NCBI RefSeq assembly: GCF_916619195.1
Contig: NZ_CAKAKL010000002.1
Span: 1,304,001-1,368,000 of the forward strand
Length of the DNA stretch: 64,000 nucleotides
Direction: 5' to 3'
Source: Inquilinus sp. Marseille-Q2685
Lineage (GTDB): Bacteria; Pseudomonadota; Alphaproteobacteria; DSM-16000; Inquilinaceae
Part shown: positions 44,735 to 53,900 of the stretch, piece by piece
Layout: each line of letters starts with the position of its first letter
Numbering within the stretch: position 1 is the stretch's first letter
Notes under the pieces: model-generated
Told to the model about the DNA's origin: nothing
The model's database searches: none
Seen by the model: the letters and a program-made list of their open reading frames with translations, nothing else
Position numbers and translations under genes: made by a program

Positions 44735-44752
44735 ATGAACATCAGAGTTCAT
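44735..44752. promoter_or_regulatory. inverted repeat between divergent qor-like and LysR genes
   Basis: ATGAAC (44735-44740) and GTTCAT (44747-44752) are perfect 6-bp arms with a 6-base centre, in the 97-base gap between the divergent genes and six bases before the LysR start. Such position and symmetry are usual for a LysR binding site that regulates both sides. Confidence 0.5.
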
Positions 44753-44757
44753 CGAAA

Positions 44758-45672
44758 ATGATATCCGAGCAGATCGGCCTCGACCTCCTCCGCACCTATG
44801 TGGCGGTCTGCCGGCAGGGCAGCCTGAGCAAGGTCGCGGCGCAGACCGGCCGGACCCAGTCGGCGCTGAGCATGCAGATGCGCCGGCTGGAAGGCCTGGT
44901 GCAGCGGCACCTGTTCCAGCGCACCGGCCGCGGCGTCGTGCCGACCGCCGAGGGCGAGATCTTCCTGGGATACGCCACCCGCATCCTGGCCCTCGGCGAC
45001 GAGGCCGTGGCCCGGCTGCAGCAGAAGGAGATCAGCGGCGGCGTCCGCATCGGCCTGGCCGAGGAGCTGGCCTCCGCGGCGCTTCCGGCCGCGCTGGGGC
45101 GGCTGCACCGAGCCTATCCCGACATCCGCCTCGACGTGGTGGTCGAGCACAGCGTGGCGCTGGGGCGGCTGTGGGGCGAGGACGGGCTGGACATCATGCT
45201 GGGCCCGACCTCGGTGGTGACGGCCGACGCCCTGGCCACCTGGACCGTCGAGCTGCAATGGGTGTGCGCGCCCGACTGCGCCCCGGATCCGGAGCGGCCC
45301 CTCGACCTCGTCGCGTTCACCGCGCCCTGCCTGTGGCGCCGGCGCATGATCGAGGCGCTGGCCGCGACCGGCCGGGAGCACCGGGTCACCTTCACGAGCC
45401 AGAGCGTCACCGCCCTGCAGGCGGCGGTCGAGAACGGGCTGGGCGTCGGGCTGCTGCCGCCCGAAGCCGTCCGCGCGGGCGGCATGCGCGTGCTGAAGCC
45501 GTCCGCCGGGGTGCCGGGGCCGCTGGCCGCCCAGTACGGCCTCTACGCCCGCGACCGCCGGACGCCCGTGGCCGATGCCGCGATCGGCGTGCTGCTGGAC
45601 GGCCTGCCGGCGATGCCCGAGCCGCGGCCGGCAGGGGAACCGGAGACGCAGAGCCGCCGTTCCGGATCGTAG
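44758..45672 (+). CDS. LysR family transcriptional regulator
   Basis: 304 residues. The winged helix occupies about 4-62 (LDLLRTYVAVCRQGSLSKVA, QTGRTQSALSMQMRRLEGLV), then a linker helix and the type 2 periplasmic-binding-like sensor domain. Probable activator of the divergent quinone oxidoreductase gene. C-terminal 30 residues are Pro/Glu-rich and likely disordered. Confidence 0.88.
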   Translation: MISEQIGLDLLRTYVAVCRQGSLSKVAAQTGRTQSALSMQMRRLEGLVQRHLFQRTGRGVVPTAEGEIFLGYATRILALGDEAVARLQQKEISGGVRIGLAEELASAALPAALGRLHRAYPDIRLDVVVEHSVALGRLWGEDGLDIMLGPTSVVTADALATWTVELQWVCAPDCAPDPERPLDLVAFTAPCLWRRRMIEALAATGREHRVTFTSQSVTALQAAVENGLGVGLLPPEAVRAGGMRVLKPSAGVPGPLAAQYGLYARDRRTPVADAAIGVLLDGLPAMPEPRPAGEPETQSRRSGS

Positions 45673-45711
45673 AGGCCGCCCGCGTGCGGCCGAACGAACC
45701 GGAGGCGCCGC

Positions 45712-45786
45712 GTGCCGTACATCCTGCTCTGGCTGCTCGGGATTCCGATCCCGATCCTGATTCTGATCTGGCTGTTCTTCAGCTGA
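45712..45786 (+). CDS. 24-residue hydrophobic membrane peptide
   Basis: A GTG at 45712 with GGAGG seven bases upstream opens a 24-codon frame ending TGA: a Pro-kinked hydrophobic helix (LLWLLGIPIPILILIWLF). It sits 39 bases after the LysR stop and 9 bases before the convergent ureohydrolase end. The strong ribosome site and the nearly pure membrane-helix composition argue that it is real; short membrane proteins with a similar LLGIPIP motif occur in proteobacteria. Function unknown. Confidence 0.55.
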   Translation: MPYILLWLLGIPIPILILIWLFFS

Positions 45787-45795
45787 CCGGCGACC

Positions 45796-46779
45796 TCAGC
45801 CGGCCCGGCCGGCCAGGCCGAACAGCAGGTTGAGCACCAGGGCGGCGCCGGTCCGGCCGGTGATGTCGTCATGATCGAAGGGCGGCGAGATCTCGACCAG
45901 GTCGAATCCCACCGTCTTCGGATGGCTGCCGATCCGGCGCAGCGCGTCCTGCACGTCGCGCGCATCCAGCCCGCCCGGGTTGGGCGCCGCGGTGCCGGGC
46001 GCCTGGCTCTGGTCGATGCAGTCGATGTCGACCGAGACGTAGAGCGCATCCACCCCGTCGGTCGCCAGGGCCAGCGCCTGCTCCACCACCGCCGCCATGC
46101 CGCGGCGGCGGACCTCCAGCGCCGGGATCACGGTCACCCCCTGCTCCGCAGCATAGCCGGCGAGCTGCGGCGAGTTGGCGAACTCCGCCATGCCGATCTG
46201 CACCAGGTTGCGGCCGGACAGCGCCCCGTCCAGCAGCTCCAGCGACTTGCGGAACGGCACGCCGCTGGATTCGGCGCCGAGATGCGCCTTGCGCAGGTCG
46301 TGATGAGCGTCGAAATGGATCACGCCCAGCCGCTTGCCGGGCCCGAGCGCCCGCACCACGCCGCGGATGATCGGGAAGGAGATCGAATGGTCGCCGCCGA
46401 TCGCCACCGGCACGATGCCGCGGCCGGCGATGGCGGCGACCGCGGCGCTGATCCGGTCGTGGCTGCCCGGCAGGTCGGTGACCACGGTCGGCACGTCGCC
46501 GACATCGGCGGCGCGGAATCCCGTCATCGCCCGGCCGTCGCCGCTGCTGTAGGTGGTGTAGTACATCATCGACCGGCGCACCGAATCCGGACCGTGGCGC
46601 GACCCGGTGCGGACCACCGAGGCGCCGTCGAAGGGGATGCCCAGCAGCGCCGCCTGCAGCCCCTCCCACTTCCCGTCCCATTCGAGCCAGCTGCCGGCGC
46701 GGTGCTCGCCGGGATCGCCCTTCATCGTGTTGACCACGAGGCCGGGCGGCATCAGGCCGGGATCGGTCGGTTCGGACAT
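45796..46779 (-). CDS. speB: agmatinase/ureohydrolase (arginase family)
   Basis: 327 residues. All metal ligands of the arginase fold are visible: His131 (GGDHS), Asp157, His159, Asp161 (FDAHHDL), Asp251 and Asp253 (SVDIDCID). GGAG precedes the ATG at 46777-46779. The family splits agmatine to putrescine and urea, or guanidino acids to amino acids and urea. It follows a LivK-type binding-protein gene by 28 bases, so a guanidino compound taken up from outside may be the substrate (inference). The SpeB label is by family; guanidinobutyrase or guanidinopropionase are alternatives. Confidence 0.82.
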   Translation of the reverse strand: MSEPTDPGLMPPGLVVNTMKGDPGEHRAGSWLEWDGKWEGLQAALLGIPFDGASVVRTGSRHGPDSVRRSMMYYTTYSSGDGRAMTGFRAADVGDVPTVVTDLPGSHDRISAAVAAIAGRGIVPVAIGGDHSISFPIIRGVVRALGPGKRLGVIHFDAHHDLRKAHLGAESSGVPFRKSLELLDGALSGRNLVQIGMAEFANSPQLAGYAAEQGVTVIPALEVRRRGMAAVVEQALALATDGVDALYVSVDIDCIDQSQAPGTAAPNPGGLDARDVQDALRRIGSHPKTVGFDLVEISPPFDHDDITGRTGAALVLNLLFGLAGRAG

Positions 46780-46807
46780 GGTGTGCTCCGGTTTCGGGAT
46801 GGGCCGG

Positions 46808-47941
46808 TCAGTCCAGCTCGGCATAGGTGCCGCCGCGCCAGGCGTACATGACGTAGGACGGGTCGACGACGTCGCCCTTGGCGTCGAAGCGGATCGGGCC
46901 GATCACGGTGTCGAACGGCTTGCCGCCGCGCAGCGCCTTGACGATCGCCTCCGGCTCGGCGCTGCCCGCGGCCTCCGCCGCCTGGGCCAGCACCTGGAAG
47001 GCGGCGTAGCTGTAGAGGGCGAAGCCGTCCGGGCTCTTGCCCTTCGCCTTCAGCGCCTCGACCACGGCCTTGCCGGCGGCGCTGCCGCGCGGGTCGGGCG
47101 GATGGGTCATCAGCGTGCCCTCGGCCGCGGTGCCGGCGATCGCCCAGAAATCGTCGGCCAGGATGCCGTCGCTGGCGACGAAGACGGCGGCCAGCCCCTG
47201 GTCGCGCGACTGGCGGATCAGGAGGCCGGCCTCGGTCTGGTAGCCGCCGTAATAGACCGCCTCGACCCCGGCGTCCTTGAGCTTGCTGACCACGGCGGAG
47301 AAGTCGCGCTCGCCCTGGTTGATGCTCTCGATCAGCACCTCCTTCAGGCCGGCGGCGTTCATCGCCTTGCGCGTCTCCCCGGCCACGCCGGTGCCGAAGG
47401 CGGAGCGGTCATGGACGATCGCGACCTTCTTGAAGTGGGCGGCCAGGTAGCGGCCGGACACCGCGCCCTGGGCGTCGTCGCGGCCGCAGACCCGGAAGAC
47501 CTCCTGCCAGCCCTTGGCCGCCGCCTCGTCGGTCAGGGCCGGGTTGGTCGACGCCGGCGTCACCATCGGGATGCCGCTGTCGTGATAGACGGCCGCGGCC
47601 GGGATCGAGGAGGAGGAGCAGAAATGCCCGACCACCGCCGCCACCTCGCGGCCGGCGAGGTCGTTGGCGACGCTGACCGCCTGGCGCGGGTCGCACTGGT
47701 CGTCGCCCAGCTCCAGCACGACCTTGCGGCCGAGGATGCCGCCCCTGGCGTTGATGTCAGCGACCGCGAGCTCCGCGCCGCTGGCCATCTGCTCGCCGAA
47801 CGACGCCTCCGGCCCGGTGAACGGCCCGGCCGCCCCCAGCCGCAGCTCCTCCGCCCGCGCCGCGGCCGAGCCCTCCGCCGCCAGCGCGGCGGCCGCCAGG
47901 ACGGTGCTGGCGATCAGCATGCCTCGAATGGCGCAACCCAT
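46808..47941 (-). CDS. branched-chain amino acid/amide-type ABC transporter substrate-binding protein (LivK-like)
   Basis: 377 residues. Sec signal about 1-30 (ends AAARA). ELRLGAAGPFTGPEASFGEQ starts the class I periplasmic-binding fold; YKSY-like and VVGHFCSSSSIPAAAVYHDS segments are those of LivJ/LivK/UrtA proteins. GGGGCGAAAG precedes the ATG. No permease or ATPase genes lie beside it, so it must use a transporter encoded elsewhere. First gene of an operon with the ureohydrolase and divergent from a LysR gene. Confidence 0.85.
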   Translation of the reverse strand: MGCAIRGMLIASTVLAAAALAAEGSAAARAEELRLGAAGPFTGPEASFGEQMASGAELAVADINARGGILGRKVVLELGDDQCDPRQAVSVANDLAGREVAAVVGHFCSSSSIPAAAVYHDSGIPMVTPASTNPALTDEAAAKGWQEVFRVCGRDDAQGAVSGRYLAAHFKKVAIVHDRSAFGTGVAGETRKAMNAAGLKEVLIESINQGERDFSAVVSKLKDAGVEAVYYGGYQTEAGLLIRQSRDQGLAAVFVASDGILADDFWAIAGTAAEGTLMTHPPDPRGSAAGKAVVEALKAKGKSPDGFALYSYAAFQVLAQAAEAAGSAEPEAIVKALRGGKPFDTVIGPIRFDAKGDVVDPSYVMYAWRGGTYAELD

Positions 47942-48028
47942 GACTTTCGCCCCTGTCGGATGGTCCGGACGTCTTGGCGCGCCCGGTGATGCATCCAACC
48001 CTATCGTGACACCTACTTGACACAAAGT

Positions 48029-48053
48029 GATCAAATCTCAGGAAATAGATGAT
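48029..48053. promoter_or_regulatory. imperfect inverted repeat in the LivK/LysR divergent gap
   Basis: GATCAAATCT (from 48029) and AGATGATC (to 48053) form an imperfect inverted repeat around CAGGAAAT, ending eight bases before the LysR start. Likely autoregulatory site of the adjacent LysR protein; weak evidence. Confidence 0.3.
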
Positions 48054-48061
48054 CTGAATTC

Positions 48062-48958
48062 ATGAAGGCGGATGCCATGCGCCTGCCCCTCGACCCGCTG
48101 CGCACCTTCGACCTGGCGGCGCGGCACGAGAGCTTCTCCCGCGCCGCCCGGGCCCTGCACCTGACCGACAGCGCCGTCAGCCACCAGATGCGCCGGCTGG
48201 AGGAGGCGGTGGGCTTCCCGCTGTTCGAGCGGCGCGGCCGCCGCGTCGTCCTGACCGGGGCCGGGCGGCTGTTCCATCGCACCGTGCATGACAGCCTGGA
48301 GACCGTCTCCGCCGCAGCGACCCTGCTGGCCGCCCGCGCCGGCGAGCTGGCCGGGCCGCTGGTGATCGGCGCGCCGCCGATGTTCGCGAGCAAGTGGCTG
48401 GCGCCGCGGTTGGCGGAGTTCGTGAGGGCCCATCCGACCGTCGCCTGCACCGTGCGGGTGCTGGACAACGACGCGGTGGCGACCGCCGGGGTCGATGTCG
48501 GCGTCACCTTCGGCGGCGGCCCCTGGCCGGGGCAGTGGTCGCGCATCCTGGCGGAGGTGGCGCTGTCCCCCGCCTGCAGCCCGCGCCTGTTCGGCGACCG
48601 CGGCGGCGTGATCCCCGACCCGTCGGCGCTGGGCGAGGTGCCGCTGCTGCACCAGGACGACGGCACCGAATGGCGCCGCTGGTTCGAGGCCGCCGGGGTG
48701 AAGGCGCCGCATGCCGCCCGGCAGATGCACTTCTCCGACATCAGCGTCGCCATCGATGTGGCGCTGCATGGCGGCGGCATGGTGCTGGTCAGCGACGTCC
48801 TGTCCTCCCAGCATGTCCGCGACGGCACGCTGGTCCGCCCCTTCCCGGTCCGCATCGCGGCGGAGGGGCAATGGTGGGTGCTGTGCGATCCGCGCCGGCT
48901 CGAGCTGCCGGCGGTGCGGATGGCCCTGGCCTGGCTGACGGCGCAGTTCGACGGCTGA
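48062..48958 (+). CDS. LysR family transcriptional regulator (GcvA-like)
   Basis: 298 residues. LPLDPLRTFDLAARHESFSR and LHLTDSAVSHQMRRLEEAVG form the winged helix of the GcvA/AmpR branch. The sensor domain shows DVGVTFGGGPWPG typical of GcvA-like proteins. Divergent from the LivK-ureohydrolase operon, its probable target. An ATG five codons in (48077) is an alternative start. Confidence 0.87.
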   Translation: MKADAMRLPLDPLRTFDLAARHESFSRAARALHLTDSAVSHQMRRLEEAVGFPLFERRGRRVVLTGAGRLFHRTVHDSLETVSAAATLLAARAGELAGPLVIGAPPMFASKWLAPRLAEFVRAHPTVACTVRVLDNDAVATAGVDVGVTFGGGPWPGQWSRILAEVALSPACSPRLFGDRGGVIPDPSALGEVPLLHQDDGTEWRRWFEAAGVKAPHAARQMHFSDISVAIDVALHGGGMVLVSDVLSSQHVRDGTLVRPFPVRIAAEGQWWVLCDPRRLELPAVRMALAWLTAQFDG

Positions 48959-49107
48959 CGGGACGAGCCGCCGGGCACAGGGTTCAGCCCCGGCTTCACT
49001 TTCCAGCGAAGCCGAAATAACCATTCCAGAACAAAGACTTGCGCCGTTGACCCATCGAGTCCACGCGGCTATCCGGGGCGCCTCGACCGTCACCCGGATG
49101 CGCCCCC

Positions 49108-49683
49108 GTGCCCCTCGCCACCACCCTCGGCCTCGCCCTCAGCCTGTCGATGGACGCCTTCGCCGCAGCGATCGGCAAGGGCGCCTCCGCCCGCCGCATC
49201 CCGGTGCGCGCCCAGGCGGTGGAGGCGATGCGGGTCGGCGTCGTGCTGGGCGGGTTCGAGCTGGTCATGCCGCTGCTCGGCTGGGCGCTGGGCATCGCCT
49301 TCGCCGAGGCGGTGGCGGCGATCGACCACTGGGTCGCATTCGTCCTGCTCGGCCTGGTCGGCGGCCGCATGGCCTGGCACGGGATGATGCCGGAGCGGGC
49401 CCCGGCGCCGGACCGGCGGTCGAGCCTGGGTGCGCTGGCCATGGCCGGCATCGCCACCAGCCTGGACGCCACCGCGGTCGGGGTCAGCCTCGCCTTCGTC
49501 CGGATCGACATCTGGACGGCGAGCCTGACCATCGGCGCGGTCACCTTCGGCATGTGCCTCCTGGGCTTCCTGCTCGGCCGCGGCGCCGGGGCCCGGCTCG
49601 GCCGACTGGCCGAGGTGCTGGGCGGGTTCGGCCTGATCCTGGTCGGCGCCCGGATCCTGGTCGAGCACCTCGGCGGCGCCTGA
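49108..49683 (+). CDS. mntP: putative manganese efflux pump MntP
   Basis: 191 residues, six membrane helices. The two conserved acidic helix motifs are present: LSLSMDAFAAAIGKG near residue 16 and ATSLDATAVGVSLAF near residue 118, which form the metal pathway in MntP. Start is a GTG at 49108. I looked for the yybP-ykoY manganese riboswitch often found before mntP in the 149 bases upstream and did not see it; only a small CGGCTTC/GAAGCCG hairpin (48991-49014) is there. Confidence 0.88.
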   Translation: MPLATTLGLALSLSMDAFAAAIGKGASARRIPVRAQAVEAMRVGVVLGGFELVMPLLGWALGIAFAEAVAAIDHWVAFVLLGLVGGRMAWHGMMPERAPAPDRRSSLGALAMAGIATSLDATAVGVSLAFVRIDIWTASLTIGAVTFGMCLLGFLLGRGAGARLGRLAEVLGGFGLILVGARILVEHLGGA

Positions 49684-49764
49684 CCGCCGCCGGCGTACCG
49701 GAACGCCGCGGACTGTGATAAAATTCCCGACAGCGAGCGTGACGTTTCCGGCAGGCGGGGGGGC

Positions 49765-50922
49765 ATGGACCGGGCGGACGCAATCCTCAAGGCCGTGCAG
49801 CGGATCTACGACGCCGCGGCGTCGCCGGATGCCTGGCCCGGCGCGGTCGAGGCGATCGCCGCCGTCGCCGACGGGCAGCGCGGATCGCTGCTGGTCGAGG
49901 ACCAGCCGCAACGGCGGGCGGATCTGATGATCGGCTGGCGCTGGGACCCGGCCCATCTGCAGCGCATGTCGGCCCCGGGCGCCCCGCGGACGGCGCCATG
50001 GGCGGCCAGGCTGCCGCTCGGCCGGGCGGTGCGCAGCCTGGAGCTGAAGCCCGAGCGTGATTTCATCCGGTCGGATTTCTACAACCAGGTGGTCCGGCCC
50101 AACGGCGATTTCTACGGCATCGTGGCGCTGGTGCGGCAGACGCCGACCCACGGCAGCTACGTCGCCGTCCGCCGGGTCCTGGGCGCGCCGGATTTCACCG
50201 ACCGCGACGTCGCGGCGCTGCAGGCGGTCCTGCCCCATCTCGCCCGCGTGCTGGAGCTCCGCCGGACGCTGGGCGCCGCCGACCTTCGCTTCGCCGATGC
50301 GATGGCCGTGCTCGACCGGATCGATCTCGGGCTGATCCTCTGCGATGCCGAGGGCCGGCCGGCCTATCTCAACCGGCGGGCCGGCGCGCTCGTCGCCCGC
50401 CCCGACGGGCTGTCGGCCGGGCCGTCCGGGATCGCCGCGGCGCTGCCGGAAGAGACCCGCCGGCTGCGGCGCGCCGTCGCCATGGCCGCGGCGGCCGGGA
50501 CCGCGCCCCCCGGCCTCGATGCCGCGGCCCGCGCCGCCGCCGCCGGCACCCGGATGCGCGTGTCGCGCCCCTCCGGCGCCCGCCCGCTGCTCCTGACCGT
50601 GATCCCGATCCGCGAGGCGGGGGTCGGGGACCGCCGGCCGCAGCCGCGGGTGGCGATCTTCATCGTCGATCCGGACCGCACCGCGGCGCCCGCCTCCGCC
50701 CTGCTGCAGGAGCTGTTCGGGCTGACGGCGGCGGAGGCCGGCTTCGCCGTCGAGATCGCCCGCGGCGACGGCATCCGGGCCGCGGCCAGGCGCCGGTCGA
50801 TCTCGGACAGCACCGCCCGGACCCATCTGGCCCATATCTTCGAGAAGACCGGCACCAGCCGGCAGGCGGAGCTGGTCCGGCTGCTGGTGCAATGCAGCGT
50901 GTCGGCACCGCCGCCCGACTGA
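49765..50922 (+). CDS. LuxR-type HTH transcriptional regulator
   Basis: 385 residues. The last 65 residues form a LuxR DNA-binding domain (LTAAEAGFAVEIARGDGIRA, then ISDSTARTHLAHIFEKTGTS, recognition helix). The N-terminal 300 residues hold a PAS/GAF-like sensor region (VLDRIDLGLILCDAEGRPAY is PAS-like at about 175-195). No signal peptide. Convergent with the oxidoreductase gene (four bases between stops). Target unknown. Confidence 0.82.
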   Translation: MDRADAILKAVQRIYDAAASPDAWPGAVEAIAAVADGQRGSLLVEDQPQRRADLMIGWRWDPAHLQRMSAPGAPRTAPWAARLPLGRAVRSLELKPERDFIRSDFYNQVVRPNGDFYGIVALVRQTPTHGSYVAVRRVLGAPDFTDRDVAALQAVLPHLARVLELRRTLGAADLRFADAMAVLDRIDLGLILCDAEGRPAYLNRRAGALVARPDGLSAGPSGIAAALPEETRRLRRAVAMAAAAGTAPPGLDAAARAAAAGTRMRVSRPSGARPLLLTVIPIREAGVGDRRPQPRVAIFIVDPDRTAAPASALLQELFGLTAAEAGFAVEIARGDGIRAAARRRSISDSTARTHLAHIFEKTGTSRQAELVRLLVQCSVSAPPPD

Positions 50923-50926
50923 GCCC

Positions 50927-53900
50927 TTATTCCGCCGCCAGCTTCGGCGCCGCCGGGGTGCGCAGGGTGGCCAGCAGCTCGGCCTCGCGCGCCTTGGCCT
51001 TGTCCCGGTTCTCGTCCTTGACGTGGCCGTAGCCGCGGATCTGTTCCGGCACCCGGGCGATGGCGACGCAGACGGCATGGGTGTCCGGCCCCAGCCGGGC
51101 CAGCAGCTCCTCCACCACCGCCTCGTAATCCGCGATCAGCTGCCGCTCGGCGCGGCGCTCGGCGGTGCGGCCGAACGGGTCGAAGGCGGTGCCGCGCAGC
51201 CGCTTCATCCGCGCCAGCAGCCTGAACGCCTTCAGCATCCAGGGCCCGAAGGCGCGCTTCTTCAGATGGCCGGTGTCCGGGTCCTTCTCGGCGAAGGCCG
51301 GCGGCGCCAGGTGGAACTGCAGCTTGTAGTCGCCCTCGAACTGCGCCTCGATCTGCTTCAGGAAGCTGCCGTCGGTGTAGAGCCGGGCGACCTCGTATTC
51401 GTCCTTGTAGGCCAGGAGCTTGTAGTAGTTGCGGGCCACCGCCTCGGTCAGCTCCTCCCGGCCCAGCTTCGCCTCGGCCGCCCGCACCTTCCCGACCAGC
51501 GCGGCATAGCGCGCTGCGTAGGCGGCGTCCTGGTAGGCGGTCAGCTGCTCGACCCGGCGGGCGATCACCTCGTCCAGGCTGCGCGACAGCCGGTGCCCTT
51601 CCTCCTGCGGCGGCGCGGCCAGCCGCTCGACCCGGGCGAGGTCGTGGGCGGCGCGGCGGCCCCACAGGAAGGCGGCCTTGTTCATGGCGACCGCCGTGCC
51701 GTTCAGCTCGATCGCGCGCTCCAGCGCCTCGTGCGACACCGGCACCAGCCCCTTCTGCCAGGCGTAGCCGAGCATGAACAGGTTGGTGGCGATGCTGTCG
51801 CCCAAGAGCGCGGTGGCGAGGCGGGTGGCGTCGACCGCGTCCAGCAGCTTCGGGTCGCCGCCGTTCTTCGCCAGGGTCTCGAGCATCGACGTGCCGGGAA
51901 CGACGAAATCGGGGTTGCGGGTGAAGGCGCCGGTGATGGTCTCGTGGCTGTTCACCACCTGCCGGGTCAGGCCGGGATGGATCTTCGACTGCGCCTCGCC
52001 CGAGGCCGCGACGACCAGGTCGCAGCCCAGCATCAGCCGGGCGCCGCCGGCGGCGATGCGCACGGCGTGGATGTCTTCCGGCTTGCGGGCGATGCGGACA
52101 TGGCTGACCACGGCGCCGCCCTTCTGGGCCAGGCCGGCCTGGTCGAGCACCGACACGCCCTTGCCCTCGAGATGCGAGGCCATGCCCAGGAGGGCACCGA
52201 TGGTGATCACGCCGGTGCCGCCGATGCCGGTGATCCTGATGCCGTAAGGCTGCTCCAGCGACGGCAGCTCGGGCTCCGGCAGCGTCGGGAACAGGTCTGC
52301 CTGGCCCTCCGCGGCCGGCTTCGGCTTGCGCAGCTTGCCGCCCAGGACAGAGACGAAGGACGGGCAGAAACCGTTGACGCAGGAATAGTCCTTGTTGCAG
52401 CTGGACTGGTCGATCGCGCGCTTGCGGCCGAACTCGGTCTCGACCGGCACCACCGACAGGCAGTTCGAGACCTTCGAGCAGTCGCCGCAGCCCTCGCACA
52501 CCGCCTCGTTGATGAACACCCGGCGGGCCGGATCCTCCATCGTGCCGCGCTTGCGGCGGCGGCGCTTCTCCGCGGCGCAGGTCTGGTCGTAGATCATCAC
52601 CGAGACGCCGGGCGTCTCGCGCAGCTGCTGCTGGATGTGGTCGAGCCGGTCGCGGTGCTCGACCCCGACGCCGGCCGGCAGCAGCTTGCTCTGCGTTCCC
52701 GGCTCGCCGTAGATCTCCGGCCGGTCGGTGACCACGACCATGGTCTGGACGCCCTCGGCCCGCAGCTGGGCCGCGATCATCGGCACGGTGATGGTGCCGT
52801 CCACCGGCTGGCCACCGGTCATCGCCACAGCGTCGTTGTAGAGGATCTTGTAGGTGACGTTGACGCCGGCCGCGAGCGCCGCGCGGATGGCCAGGCTGCC
52901 GGAATGGAAATAGGTGCCGTCGCCGAGATTGACGAAGACATGCCTGGTCTCGGTGAACGGCGCCTGGCCGATCCAGGCGACGCCTTCGCCGCCCATCTGG
53001 CTGAAGGTCTCGGCATGCCGGTCCGGCATCCAGGTTGCCATGTAGTGGCAGCCGATGCCGGCTAGCGCCCGGCTGCCCTCCGGCACCCGGGTCGAGGTGT
53101 TGTGCGGGCAGCCGGAGCAGAAATAGGGCACCCGGTCGACCGCCGCCTTGACGATCTTCTTCTGGCCTTCGCGCTCCTCCAGGTAGCGGACCCGCTCGGC
53201 CAGGCCGGGATGGTCCAGATACTTCAGAAGGCGCCGGCCGATCGCGACCGCGATCTGCGCCGGCGTCAGCTCGCCGGTCGAGGGCAGGATCCAGTCGCGC
53301 TTCTCGTCGAACTTGCCGACGATCACCGGCCGCTTGTCGGCATGCCAGTTGTACAGCTGCTCCTTCAGCTGGTTCTCGATCAGCGCCCGCTTCTCCTCGA
53401 CCACGATCAGCTCGTCGAGGCCTTCGGCGAAGGCGCGCACGCCGGTCGGCTCCAGCGGCCAGGGCATGCCGACCTTGTAGATGCAGATGCCGAGCTGGGC
53501 CGCGAGCTCCCGGTCGATGCCGAGGTCATCCAGAGCCTGGCGGACGTCGAGATAAGACTTGCCGGTGGTGACGATGCCGAAGCGGTGCCGGCCGCTGTCA
53601 TAGACCAGGTGGTCGAGCCTGTTGGCGCGGGCGAAGGCGAGCGCGGCGTACAGCTTGTCGCGCATCAGCCGCTCCTCCTGCACCAGCGGCGGGTCGGGCC
53701 AGCGGATGTTCAGCCCGCCGGGCGGCATCACGAAATCCTCCGGCAGCACGATCCTGACCCGGTTCGGGTCGACGAAGACCGAGGCCGAGCTGTCGACATT
53801 CTCGGCGATGGTCTTGAAGCCGACCCATAGGCCGGAATAGCGGCTCATCGCCCAGCCGAAGAGGCCGTAGTCCAGGATCTCCTGGACGTTCGTCGGGTTC

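Noticed and set aside
48959-49107. yybP-ykoY manganese riboswitch before mntP
   Set aside because: The conserved loops could not be found by eye; only a small hairpin is present.
49090-51078. A long minus-strand frame over mntP and the LuxR gene
   Set aside because: Both genes have convincing domains on the plus strand; the frame is a shadow.
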